Shown piece by piece: positions 11,001 through 22,413 of a DNA stretch of 64,000 bases. Positions within the stretch are counted from its first letter, which is position 1. Every line of letters starts with the position of its first letter. Origin of the DNA: Triops longicaudatus (taxonomy: Eukaryota > Arthropoda > Branchiopoda > Notostraca > Triopsidae); contig JAGQDJ010000013.1 in assembly GCA_022885665.1 (NCBI GenBank), forward strand, positions 447,860 through 511,859, in the 5' to 3' direction. The notes under the pieces are model-generated. The model searched no databases. It was not told the DNA's origin and saw only the letters and a program-made list of their open reading frames with translations. The position numbers and the translations under genes are program-made.

Positions 11001-13227
11001 CATTCGTTATGAACCTTCTACGACCGTTCCTCCTGCCACAGACACGGCTGCAGATAATGACAACAGTAGGTCACCAGTACGTTGGAATCTCCCAGAAGAA
11101 TCACAAGCACCTAGTACAATCCCTGCCCCGCCCACCTATCGTTCACGGCAACGCGATACCGACGTCGCACCTCGTATTCAACACGAGTCTCTCCAAAGCT
11201 ATTCTTTTTCTGCTGAACCCGATTTTCATGACTACGTTTTGCCCGGACCTGCTTTTCGGCAGTCGGAGCAGTCACTGGTACATCGGCCCACATATCCCCA
11301 ACATCGAGCCCCATTTGAGCCCATATTCCCTTTTTTCAATCCAGAGAAGCAGAAGACAGAATTCCATAAGCAGCCTAACTACGTGGTACCTAGACCAGAC
11401 GATTTTGCCTCAACGCCTGATTCTCCTCGCCCTGCTGCATACGACGGCGCCACGGCACTACTGTATGGTTTACACAGCATTGCTGGGCAAAACTCGCCAG
11501 ACGAACCAAGTTATTCCACGCTCAAGAAAAGACCGAGACCTCATACTCAGTCTGATAACTTTTACCCGTATAACAACGATTTCAATAGTGTCAACCGGCC
11601 GACTCAGTACACAACATCCGTTCCTCCGGTGGATTTGCCATTTTTGCAACATCCTTTTGACAACACAGATATTACTGAACGCCCCGCTGCTAATAAGTTA
11701 CCGGTTAAACAAGGCGCATCATTCTTAAATATCCCGGGACTTAAAGGACCATTTCCCTCCCCTCAGCCTCCTTTGAACTTCCGAGATGAAGAGGAACAGA
11801 TCCCACATACGATTTTAGCAGCGCCTGTCCCGGAAAGAAACGCTCTTCAAAAAATGCGCCCCTTAAGTAATAAGGAAGACGATGTAGACAAACCGATTAC
11901 TTTCGTTCCACCACCTTTTCCGAAGAAGCCCTCTCACAGAACCAAGTCTCCCCGGCCAGAGTCTAGTTCACCAGTTACCGAGGAAGATCAAATAGACAGG
12001 CCTATTGTCTTTAACCCTCCACCGTTTCCTAAGAAAGGCGCCACGAAAAGTCGACCTAAGATACACCCATTGGCTAATGAGGAAGAAGAAACACGAAGCC
12101 CAGTCCAGAGAGAAAAGTCAGCTTTCGAACGGTTACAGAACCACAACTCCTTTCCTGAACCCCAAGACCCATATTCCCGAGCTCCCAGTCTACAACACAA
12201 TAACGATGATAATAGTGACGATCAACGTATTGTTTTTAATCCCCCAGCGTTTCGGCCCAAAAATGTTCCATCGTCAGCAACATTAAATTATAAAGAATCT
12301 GTCAACAGCAAGCCTCTCTTAAAGCGACCCCAACACGGAGGGTTTGGACAAAGACTGCGACCCCTTAAACGTCCCTCGATGCATTTTAGTGACGACGCGG
12401 AAGGTAACGAGTTTCAGAGTCCACCAGTAACTCGACACAAACTTTCCAACAAGCAAAAGTTATTTTTTCACGAAGCTCAATTCACGACACCCAACGAACC
12501 GATCGATCTGTTTTTCCCACCACAAAATTTCGCACCCATACTTGTTATCCCTCCCCAAACTATAATCCATCCCATAGCCATGGATCAAGCTCCATATTTC
12601 ATTCCTCCTCACGCGACACCTAGTAGTGTTCAGGTTCCTGTTTTCGAAAGCCCTGAGGAAAGTCTCCACCCTGCGACAGAGGTGCCACCGCCGTTGCCTC
12701 CTGCAACCCTTCGCCCGAGGATACGTATCCACGGTCATCCTTCTGCAGAGGACATAAAGCAAGCTTTACCCCGAGCCAGAGCTGTCGACATACCAGCGCG
12801 CAAAAATCCTGCGATCAAACCTAACGCCAAAACCGTTCTAGTACCAGGGCAGATTAGCAAGACCATCGCTCGAAGCCCAACAAAAGCGCCTGTTCGTCGA
12901 CTCCAACAAAGCAGGTCAGAACAGAGTAAGCCAGGGATTTCCATAGTGACATCCAAACCAAAGGTTGCGAAAGTGACCAAACCCAAGTTCAACGATACAA
13001 CCACCATGCCACCGAAGGCAAAAGGAATTCAGGCTCTGCCTTTGGTGAAATCGGTGACGGAAGATTTTACAGCAGACGCGGCACAAGCAAGCGCGTATAC
13101 TTCGAGCCCTTCAATGAAGTCCGACAAGAACACTTCAAGCTATGTAACAGTTTGGGCCGTAGCTCTACCTTTTACTCATTCTGAAAACACGACCGAAATA
13201 TCTCCAAACGCGACAGATACTCTATAA
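8097..13227 (+). CDS. Long cuticular protein with N-terminal R&R-type chitin-binding domain
   Basis: The main exon, 10840-13227 (796 codons), is certain. It opens with an R&R (chitin_bind_4) segment: YSHERAWENDG, then GSYRTLMPDGRWQVVNYHADDDGF. About 735 proline-rich, low-complexity residues follow, containing three related units (around 11890-12270) with cores ITFVPPPFPKK, IVFNPPPFPKK and IVFNPPAF. It starts in phase 0 after a TTGCAG acceptor, so it needs upstream exons. Proposed exons are 8097-8110 (ATG plus three codons, donor GTAAAT) and 8777-8843 (strong polypyrimidine acceptor, GTGAGT donor). They encode a hydrophobic signal peptide with core WLVFCQFIFLVVEIAAQ. Phases fit throughout, giving about 822 residues. 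Known family role: binding chitin in the extracellular cuticle. The first two exons are inference (about 0.45). A short upstream ORF, 8068-8100, ends in a TGA overlapping the proposed ATG. Confidence 0.8.
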
Positions 13228-13527
13228 TTCGGAATTTCATAATTTTGTACAGTTTCGCACTACAAAATACTCCAGCGCACTTGTGACAAAAAAAGAAATA
13301 CGCGAAATAAGATAAAGCTTACTTTTTCAAACAAAATGGACCAATTTTAATTTACGAGCTTTTTTTAACGAATATTTGCAGGTATATGGAAGTGTTGCCA
13401 TTCGTCGTCATTAAATATACAATTTGACCAGGGAATGAGGTCCGAAAACCATTAACTAACTGGAAAGGGGATTATCAATTACTATTTGGTGTAACTACAA
13501 GGTCTACGTACTAGACATGTCCAAAGT
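13228..13527. other. Convergent 3' ends of the cuticular protein and BPNT1 genes
   Basis: About 300 bases without coding sequence between two converging stop codons. An ATTAAA at about 13411 is a possible poly(A) signal for the plus-strand gene; no AATAAA was seen. Confidence 0.4.
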
Positions 13528-14687
13528 TTAGCCTTGCAGTTTTTCTTTGATGGAGTCAGAGATACGAGTCGCGTAATAAGCATGATCTTGAGCTTTGGCG
13601 GTGGCGAGTACGCCCCTTAGGTTGCGTTTCACGACATCTTGGCCATATGGGTAAGGTTTGGCATGGATGTCGGTCAAAGTGCCACCTATTGCCTCCAAAA
13701 TGGCCTGGGGCGCGCAAGTATCCCATTTGTAGCAACCAGGACTGGCAAAAACGTAGGCCGAAGCTTTTCCTTCGAGTAACATAAGAACTTTGTAGCCGGC
13801 TCCACCTACTTTAAGAACCTGATCTGGCTTCATGGCATCTAGCGCTTCTTGGACGACAGGGGTCAAATGAGAACGCGTCGTGCAAATAATGCGAGACGCG
13901 GGTGGCTGCCCTGGGGTAAAACCACCCACACCAACACCAGGAATGCCCCAAATCGTCCTTCCCAGTTCGGAGACATTTTGGCCACTCTGGTAGTTATAGT
14001 ATGGCTGATGGATGATTCCCGCTACTGGTCGAGAATTGTAGGCTATGCCTATCAGTACAGTAACGTGGTCCAAATTTCCTATAAACCAGAATAGATAGCC
14101 AATCAGTACTAATCTTCCTTATCTAAAGCAAAAACCTACCTTCAGTGTATTCGGCAGTGCCGTCCAAAGGATCCACCCAAATGACTAGCTACACACGGTT
14201 TAGAAAAGGAACAGATAGTTAAAATAGGTCACAACAGTTGCTTGAAAGGACTTACATTTTCTTCCTTTATGGAAGACAAGTCTTCTGGACAAGGCAGAGA
14301 TAAAATCTTATCTTGGTCAATGAGATCAGTACTTTGTTCGGAGGAAACTGGACAACGTCCTCCTGCAAACGTTGGGCTCTCAGCGGATAGATCACCTTCT
14401 TCGCCAATTATATGAATCTTAGGGAACTGAAGGGATAAACTTCGAATAATGTGACGCTGTGCTCGTCGATCAGCTTCGGTCTGGGGATCGTTAACACCCT
14501 ATAATAATCAGAAAATAAATAGGGCATTTAGATTTTCTAGTTTAAGAAAAAAAAAAGTACGGCATCCTACCTTGTCAACAATCCCCAAATCTCCCTTGCT
14601 CATAACGTCCTTAATGATTCTTCCAGCTTGAAGAGAAGCAGCCACTGAAGATGCAACCACACGTAACAATAAAGGGTGACTAGCCAT
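13528..14687 (-). CDS. BPNT1: 3'(2'),5'-bisphosphate nucleotidase 1
   Basis: Four minus-strand exons (14687-14571, 14498-14256, 14188-14140, 14078-13528) give 319 residues, close to the usual 308. The enzyme removes the 3' phosphate from 3'-phosphoadenosine 5'-phosphate, the by-product of sulfation, and can also act on inositol 1,4-bisphosphate; it is Mg-dependent and lithium-sensitive. Visible motifs in order are IIGEEGD (metal ligands), WVDPLDGTAEYTE (the DPxDGT metal-binding signature of the lithium-sensitive phosphatases), GRTIWGIPGVG, VGGAGYK and PGCYKWDTCAPQAIL, whose WDTCAPE-type motif supplies the last metal ligand. In the WDTCAP motif, Gln replaces the more usual Glu after Pro. The start MASHPLLLRVVASS aligns with the vertebrate N-terminus. 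All phases agree. Confidence 0.95.
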
Positions 14688-17376
14688 GTCTTGTTCGCGA
14701 AAAATTTAATTACTGCAAACCAATTAGAGACAGATTTATGTTCGTCACGAACGCAGTCACAAGTTGTAATGGGTGAATCCAACCATTGGCACTGATGTAT
14801 TCCATTAGACCACGAACAAGATCCGAGTAGGCGGGGTTTCAGCCTCATTTTGGCGTCCTTTTCGAATAAATCCAGCTAATAAACCGGCAAACACCTCTGT
14901 AGGCGGAATTTTTACTACCCAAGAACCGAATTGTAACCGCAGGACTGTGTGCAAACACAGGGAAAACCTACCAAAGGAAGCAGATATAGTGAGTTAGCTA
15001 CCCAAACCAATTTTTCAGTGATAACAGCGAGACCCAGATTACGTAGCGCGATTACAGAAAGTGCATGAAATATGTGTGATAAAACCAAAAGCTTTAAAAA
15101 GACAAAAATTGTTTCCACAAATTTAAAAAGGGAGTAATGCATTCAAACAAAAGATCACAAGCAAACTCAAACATTGAAAATAAACGTGGAAAACGTGGAA
15201 AGAAAACGTGGCGCTTAATTCGTTATTGCCTGCCCAAGACGTTTTCGTACGTTTCGCGCCAGTAATGTATTAGTTTATGCGATATTACGCATAAACTAAT
15301 ACACTAATACAACTAATACGTTTATGCATTTTTTTATATATACCTCTTACGTTTCAAACGTTATACGAAAAAAAAAACTTGCACTGACATGCTAGATTTT
15401 TCGCTGGATTTTCTTTTTTTGCAATTTTTCCACAAAAGTCCACACTTTTTTCGCCATGAATGCATGAAATAGAGTACCACCCTACTCTATAGATGGCCAA
15501 CAAAAACCTATGCCTACAAAACAGGGCCACTGGTGTAGTGGTGCTCAATGGCGCGGGGGTTAAATTGACGGCTTGTTGCGAAGGTTGTTGGTTTAACAGT
15601 AGATATGAAATTTGACACTCACCAAATGTCAATTTGAAAAGTAAAATATATTACTACGAGCAAAAGACTTCGAGTCGTTTTATTGTTTTAGACGGTAACA
15701 ATAAATGACTATATTGAAATTACTGATGCAATAGCTACAGTAAGTTAATTGTGCTTTACTTGTTGCAATAAATATTTCGAGGGGAAATATAAGCGAAAAA
15801 TATAAGCACGAGTTACAGCTCTGTTTGTGACCCTAACAGTACTTCCGTTTTTTACGCACATATCCTATCGTTAGATAGCAAGGACACCACTTTAAATCTT
15901 TTCAAATGGTTTCCTAGCTAGTTTTGTTAGTCTTGCATGTATGTACAGTATAAAGATTATTATTACTATTGAGTGGGCTATGTGCAATGGAGAACAATGA
16001 AAGTCTGAAACGAGACAGCGCAACCAAAGTACAAAAGAAAGGCTGACTCTTCCTCCCATTCGTTTTTTGCATTGTTCAACATTTCCGATTTAACACTGTA
16101 GGCTATCCGATATCACTATAAATCTCTTCCTTTCCGCTTTTCAGGTTTTCAATTAATTATGGTTTCCGATATAACGCAAAGATCAGCTTGAAGGAAGATG
16201 TTGAAATCATGACTTTCGAATTAAACACAAAGCTTACATTTTTACAACCTCTTCAACTCGTCCGGATACGAACCACCAAAAGTAAATCAAAGCGTCATTT
16301 AGAGACCCTTTTGCTCGTTGGTGAATAAAAATGTGCACTTGTGTACTGAAAAAACAACTGAACTGTTCGAATTCGAAAGTGGTCGAAATATGGATCGGAT
16401 CTATTTCTCACCCCAATATTTCTTGTGTACATGTATTCTACACAGGTAAGCCTGATCTAAATTGGACGGGCTTTCTAGTCCTACTTGCAGAACACAATGT
16501 TAAAGCATGTTTACTTTACTGGAAGGTTACTTACTAAAAGTAATTTTAAAATTATTAAGAATTCTATTATTATAAAGCTCTTCTACAATCTGGTGCCATA
16601 AGGCAGGTGCCCTAGTTACTCCTACCCGCATTGCGACATTGACACTGGCAATAGTGTTACAACAGGGCAAACGATACATGGGTCAATGCTTGCGACGGTT
16701 GTGTGTGCGCAGCTATACGAAAGTGGAGTTTTTAGGTTTGATGCGTAGGTTAACAGTTGTATAGTACATGTTGCGTTGGGGGATCATTACCTGCACAATT
16801 CAGTAGTTATCTCGTTTTCATAGAAGTTCCTTATTTTCTCTAATTGCAACGCTTCATTAGCATAGAGCATGTTTCGCTTATCTCAAGCTGCCGCTGAGTG
16901 AAGACCCACACATATGCTGTTCTTGTAACAACTTTCAGTTGTTCGATTATCGGGGAAGCCGCAACTAGGTTGTCACAATTGGATTTCCTCTCTTTAACAC
17001 CATATCTATGCATTGGTCGTAAATAAATTAAGCGAAATTTGGCAAGCGACAGAGTTGTATTGAAAGATGACCGATATCTAGGCATACACAGCATATCAAC
17101 TTCAGTAAATTATTTGTCACCCTGCCAAAGAATTTCGCAGACAATTTTTTTTAATATTTTAACGTAGTGCTGCATGAAGTCAACTATATTAATAACAAAT
17201 ATGACAACGAAGCTAGATTCTGCAGCCAACATTACGCTAACGAATATAGAAATATTTATCACTATAAAATTTTGCCAAACAAGCCTAGCTCGATTCACAT
17301 GATTCTTCAAAGCATTTGCACCTTTTCCCATTTTGAACTCTTTTCTGCCCCCAGAGGAGCTCTGTTGTCGTGGGTA
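14688..17376. other. Intergenic, no gene seen
   Basis: Contains the upstream region of BPNT1 and the 3' flank of the BRICHOS/Gln-rich gene. The notable feature is the perfect hairpin at 15266-15303. Short ORFs here show no domain. Confidence 0.4.
15266..15303. repeat. Perfect 16-bp inverted repeat with 6-base loop
   Basis: The left arm TGTATTAGTTTATGCG (15266-15281) and the right arm CGCATAAACTAATACA (15288-15303) are exact reverse complements around ATATTA. Just downstream, CTAATACAACTAATACGTTT (from 15304) repeats the ACTAATAC word twice. Function unknown; it could be a palindromic transposon remnant or a cruciform site. Confidence 0.85.
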
Positions 17377-20300
17377 TTAACATGAATCACACTGGATAGT
17401 AATGTCACAGCAACAACTGGGTGTTACCTGCGGTGTGCAAATCCGTACCCTATGGGTGGGTCCGTGAGCGACTTGGCAAGAAACTTTACTAGGTTGGCAT
17501 CCATTGCCGTTCACGTTACCACCCATAGGGATAGGTTTGACTACACCTGACGGTGATTGTACTGCAAAACCGTTCATGCCCCTACCGTGGGAAGAGAAGG
17601 ATTGCGTTTGCGTGAACGTTTGATGGACACGTCGACCGTTCATTCCGCTAGACAGCTGAGGCGAAGACGGACGAGACGACCGAATTGGAATGGTCATAAT
17701 AGGTGTTTGACGTATCACAGTTGTTGTGGTGATGGAGGGTCCGCTTCTAGAACAGTCAGGGCCGGTGCAGAGATCATCCTCACTGGCTCCATCTTCGTCT
17801 TGGCTGTCCTGACCTTCCTCCGGATAGTAGTCGTAGTCAGGAGCTATTTCAGTAGGACTTGGACCGTTCTCTTGCCTAGGGGCAGGTACTGGTGCAGATC
17901 CAGCTCGTTGAGGACTTCCAGGCTGCGGAGAAGAAGGGCGCGGTGCACCTCGCCGACTGTCGGAAGATGCCGTGGAATCTGGAGGAATGTCACCCCTGCC
18001 AGCGGAAACCAATGAAGATGTACCAATGAAGCCAGGTGCACCAGACGTGCCTTGCAGGGATGGTCTGCTTGGCCTTACTAGGGCGGATGCTGCTCCTGTT
18101 TCCAAGTTGGCACCACTAGCGCCTGCGAGGCCGGTAGCTGGGATATTGTGCTGTATGACAGTTCCACGCAATCCTTCGGGAACTGAGTACGGCGTACCGG
18201 GTACCGCTTCACCAGGCTGGAGCAAAACCTGACTGCCGTGAGCCGCATCTCTTCCATTAGGGACGCGGATTACATTGACTGCATCTTGTTGAATTATTTG
18301 GCCCTCTGCTGGAACTGGTAGCGGATTCACGGGACGTCTGCCGGTGGCTGCGGTGTCCAAAGAGGTAACTTGGATATGACCACTGGCAGGTTGCTGTGAA
18401 GCTAGAGACTGTACTCGAGGTTGTTGAGGCTGAGGAGCCGGAGCTGGAGCTGAAACGCGTGGCTGTTGGTGCTGTTGAGGTTGAGCAGCCGCCGGAGCAG
18501 AAACATGAGGTTGTTGAGGCTGTTGTGGCTGTGGTGCCGGTCGGTAGTGCAGTTGGGGTAGAATATATCCTGCTTGGGCATGAGTCAACGGCTGTTCAGG
18601 AGCTTGCGGCTGCATTTTAAGCATGTCAGATTCTTCCATGTGCATCGAGTGCGCAGAAGAGAGCAGAGGAGAAGCTTCCTGGGTGAGTTGGGTAGGCTGT
18701 TGAACACGCTGAGGAGCCTGACCCTCTTGAGTGTCTAAATACGTTTGCTGTACTTGTCGATCCCCTTGCGGTTGGGGTTGCGATGACAATAAGCCTTGAG
18801 TTCCGTATACGGGTCGTTGTTGGGGTTGTTGAGGAACTCTGGTGGAGTCCACATTACCCTGCAAAACAGCCTGCGCAGGTTGACGTGGTAAGTAGCCGGG
18901 TAAGCTTTGGGTCGTTTGTCCATCTTGTATCGGATGAGACTGATCAACCAGTGTAACTCGGGTTCCTGGTTGTCCTTGTTGAGGAAGTCCGACGGTTCCA
19001 TGTTGCGTCGAGACCTTGTCTCCGTGGGAGCCGTAGACGTGGACTGATTGCTGTTGGGTGATATGGATAGTGCTAGGTTGTACAAGGGCACCGCCACTTG
19101 GTGCAAGTTCTTGAGACGCACCGTCACTCGATGGGACACGGGTTACCTGGCCGTCGTAATGTCTTTGAAGAGTTTGCTGTTGAGCTTGACGCTGAGAGTG
19201 GACTGAGTCCTCGCCTTGGGAAGTTAAGACTTGCTGGTATTGAGGAGTTCGACCGGCGACTGTCTGCGTGTCTGCAGGGACAAACTGTCCCGAAGGAAGC
19301 TGTTGCTGGGGAGATCGGAGTTGATAGGAGGTATCAGAAGCTGAAGTCTGCACGTACATTTGCTGTTGCGGCACATGCGAAGGCGAAGACGGAATCGTTT
19401 GTTGAGAGGTCTCGAAGCCAGTTTGAAGCTGTGAATGGACCGACCCTTGACCTTGCGTAGTTAAGACTTGCTGATACTGCGGGGTTTGACTGGGAGCTGT
19501 TCGATCGTCTGTTGGGATATACTGGCCAGAAGGAACCTGCTGCTGAGGCACTCGAAGCTGGTTGGAAGCATCGGACGCTGACGTTTGAACATAGGTTTGT
19601 TGCTGCGGTACACGGGATGGCAAAGTTTGAATAGTCTGTTGAGACGTCTCTTCGCCACTATGCGTGTAAACTTGCTGTTGTGGGACATGAGCAGGTAAAG
19701 TTTGCACTACCTGTTGGTGAGATGCCTCCGACTCAGTCTGGACGTACTGTTGTTGGGGTACGCGTCCTTGTTGGATGTAGTTTACCTGATGGGATCCACC
19801 AGAGCTTGTTTGTGCATACAGTTGTTGCTGAGGTGCTCGTCCGGGTAGAGTCTGAAGGTGAGACCCATCTGAGCTGGTTTGAAAGTATGTTTGCTGGCGA
19901 GGAGCTTGTGGTTGTGCTCCGTCGGAACCGGTCTGTGCATTAACTGGCTGTTGGGGTACACGTATGTGTGTGGTTTGTGATGTCTGCTGCGATGCATCTG
20001 CTCCGGATTGCGTGTAAGTCTGCTGTGGAGTACGTGGAATTTGAGCAGGTTGTTGAGGTGCTCGTGGAGCTGGTTGAGGTGCGTCGGAACCAGAGAGTGT
20101 GTAAGTCTGTTGCGGTATGCGTACGGGCAGTTTTTGAGCTGTATGTGCTGATTCTACTCCAGTTTGTGTATACGCCTGTTGCTGGGGTAGGGTTTGCGGG
20201 AGCAATTGCTGAGATGCGCCGTACGTTGGTTGTTGTTGCACATTGGTAACTTGTCCGCTAGGACGTCTTTGGGTCTGAGTTTGGTGACTTGGATGGACCC

Positions 20301-22413
20301 TACCGGGTAAATGCTGGGTTTCGTCTTGCGTAGTAACAGTCCTAGAACCCGAAGCGACCGTTTGCTGTGGTTGGGTTTGACGACTTGGGTAAGAGGGTTG
20401 CTGAGGGTGAGCTGGGATTTGCTGTGAGGAATCTACAGCTCCAGTTTGGACGTAAGTTTGTTGGGGTCGAGTAGCTGGTGCCTGAGGATAGCTTCCGTGT
20501 GTCCGTAGATCGCTCTGAGATTGCTGGGCAGATTCGAAAGACGCTTGGGGTTGTTGAGGGGAACGGGGTGGATATTGCAGATTCGCCGCTGGCTGCGAGG
20601 GAAATGGGTATTGGGGTTGTCCTCGGAAACCTTCGATCCTTTCCTCCTCAGAGTCTTTGGATTGCAGGACCTGAGTCCGGAAAGGTTGTCTGTAAGCGGG
20701 TTCGTCGCTTCTGTCTGAGGTGTCGTCTAGTTGTTGCTGAGTGGCACCCTGTCCTCGATAAGGTTGCTGGATACCGCCAAGTCTAGAGTCAAAAGTAGAA
20801 AAGCTTCCTGAAGATCTTCCACTCTCGTCAAATCCGGTCGCAACAAAGCCCTGTCCCTGTGACGCTGAAGATTGAAGTAAGTGTTGTGCTTGTTGATGTG
20901 CACGTTCTGGAGTGAACCCGCCACTAGAATGGCCCACTCCAACGCCAATTGTGTGGAACTCGCTGCTCGTTTTTTGTGCCGATGCGCCGTAGATAGGACC
21001 ACTGGCTTGGATGACCCCTGCTCCGCCCGTCTGAGATCCGGGAGCGGTGAGATGAAGCGGATCCGAGATGGTTGGTCCTTCTTGGATTGAACGACTACCG
21101 TCCGCAGTACCTGTGTACCAACTAGTCGATTGGTATCCACCGGGATAAGTCACTTTGTAGCGGTAGGTTTTGGAGCCTGGTACGGGCACAAGCCCACCGG
21201 TTCTCGAAGAATAGCTGCTCGACGACGAGCCTCCGAAGTTGGAAAATCCAGCAGCAGATCGAGATGGGTCAAATCCAGTATACCCCTTGCTACCTCCTGA
21301 ACCTAAGCTTCCTCCGGAGGAGAGGGCTGCAGGTGCAAAGTGGCCAGCTGAATCACCCGGACCGCTGTTGAACATGCTGCTGGAAGCTGACATACGCCTG
21401 ATACCTTTGGCCCCATTTTCGTGTTCCGTTTCAACGGTCACGTGACTCTGAGCTTGTGCGTAACCTGATCCACCGCCTGTCGTAAAGGAGGCAATAACGA
21501 AATTGTAAACTTTTTTTGCATATTGCTTTTTATTATTTGATGATTGCGCATGAACTTACCCACGCGAGCAACTGCAGCATCGGGTGACGCAATGGCCCAG
21601 GCTTCAGGGGCTAACTGTCCGTCGCCACTAGGCGATGTTTGTGCATGGACTTGTGTCTGGATTCGGCGCCTCACTGGCGCCGAACGTTTGCTGCGTTCTG
21701 TGAACAGTGGGGTCATGATTAATAGTCCCTGACGTAATCTATGCAGTGTTTCTGTTTACTTTGCACGGGTTGACGGTTATCTAGCGGGTTCTCTTTGATC
21801 AACATGCGCATTTCTTTTCCGTTGCAGAAATTTAGCAACTTTTCACCTCCCAACGCTTCAATCTGTGGGTTCGGTTACATTCACATTACAAGGCATAAGA
21901 AGCCAACCATAGAACGTTACTTCTTCTGGTGTTAAAGTCGAGTTGGCAACGTATAACGTTCGGGGAGCGTCTCGTATAATGGCGCCGTTAAGCTTTTGCA
22001 GCAAAACTAGTTCAGCGTGAACATCATCGTCTTCTAGCCGTTCGACATAGCACATTGGTCCGCTGATGGATTTGTACAAAGCCACGTGCTAAAGAATGGT
22101 TCTTAAGTAAACAGCTTGGTTTTTAGTAGAAAAGTCCTCTATTACGTGTTCAAAATCGTAGAAAGTTGTTAACGAAGCTTTATTGGTTTGACGAGGACTG
22201 GCCAAGACAGTAGCTTTGGGTACGTCAACTTCGACAGACACCAGCACTTTATGTCGTCCTTCTTGGTGGACAATATTAAACTCCTAACAGATTTGAATTA
22301 CCGTGCTGGAATTGTAAATATGTTGGAGCAAAACTTTTGCTTACTTGCTTGTCGGAAGAATTAGCCGCCAGAACTGCACAAAGGCAGCTTACAGATAAAA
22401 GTGCTTTCAGCAT
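17377..22413 (-). CDS. Secreted BRICHOS-domain protein with furin-like site, long Gln-rich repeat region and Cys-rich tail
   Basis: Six exons on the minus strand: 22413-22345, 22283-22146, 22088-21921, 21862-21760, 21697-21560 and 21476-17377, giving about 1571 residues. Exon 1 encodes a signal peptide (MLKALLSVSCLCAVLAA). Exons 2-4 encode a BRICHOS domain: TTFYDFEH, then GPMCYVERL, a leucine-rich helix, and LLNFCNGKEM. Spacing and both cysteines match the ITM2/BRI family. Exon 5 carries a basic RSKRSAPVRRR site, as in ITM2 proproteins. Exon 6 (about 1366 residues) is Gly/Ser-rich at first, then Gln-rich with repeated VPQQQ-T/V-Y-xQT units, an acidic stretch near the end, and a tail with about nine cysteines including SCCCD. 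BRICHOS domains act as intramolecular chaperones for aggregation-prone partners. Here the likely client is the Gln-rich region (inference). Matrix, silk-like and cuticle roles are all possible. Confidence 0.85.
19185..19613 (-). repeat. Tandem repeat of about 79 residues inside the Gln-rich region
   Basis: Two adjacent copies each read VPQQQ-x-YVQTSASD, then QLR-x-PQQQ-x-PSGQ, then TPQYQQVLT-x-QG-x-x-SVHSQ. The copies (about 19613-19377 and 19376-19185) differ at scattered positions, so they come from an older internal duplication. Shorter units of about 15-30 residues with VPQQQ and YxQT cores surround them (about 19400-20460). Approximate ends. Confidence 0.75.

Noticed and set aside
18396..21140. 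Several 60-140 codon ORFs on both strands
   Set aside because: They are shadows of the long Gln-rich exon in other frames.
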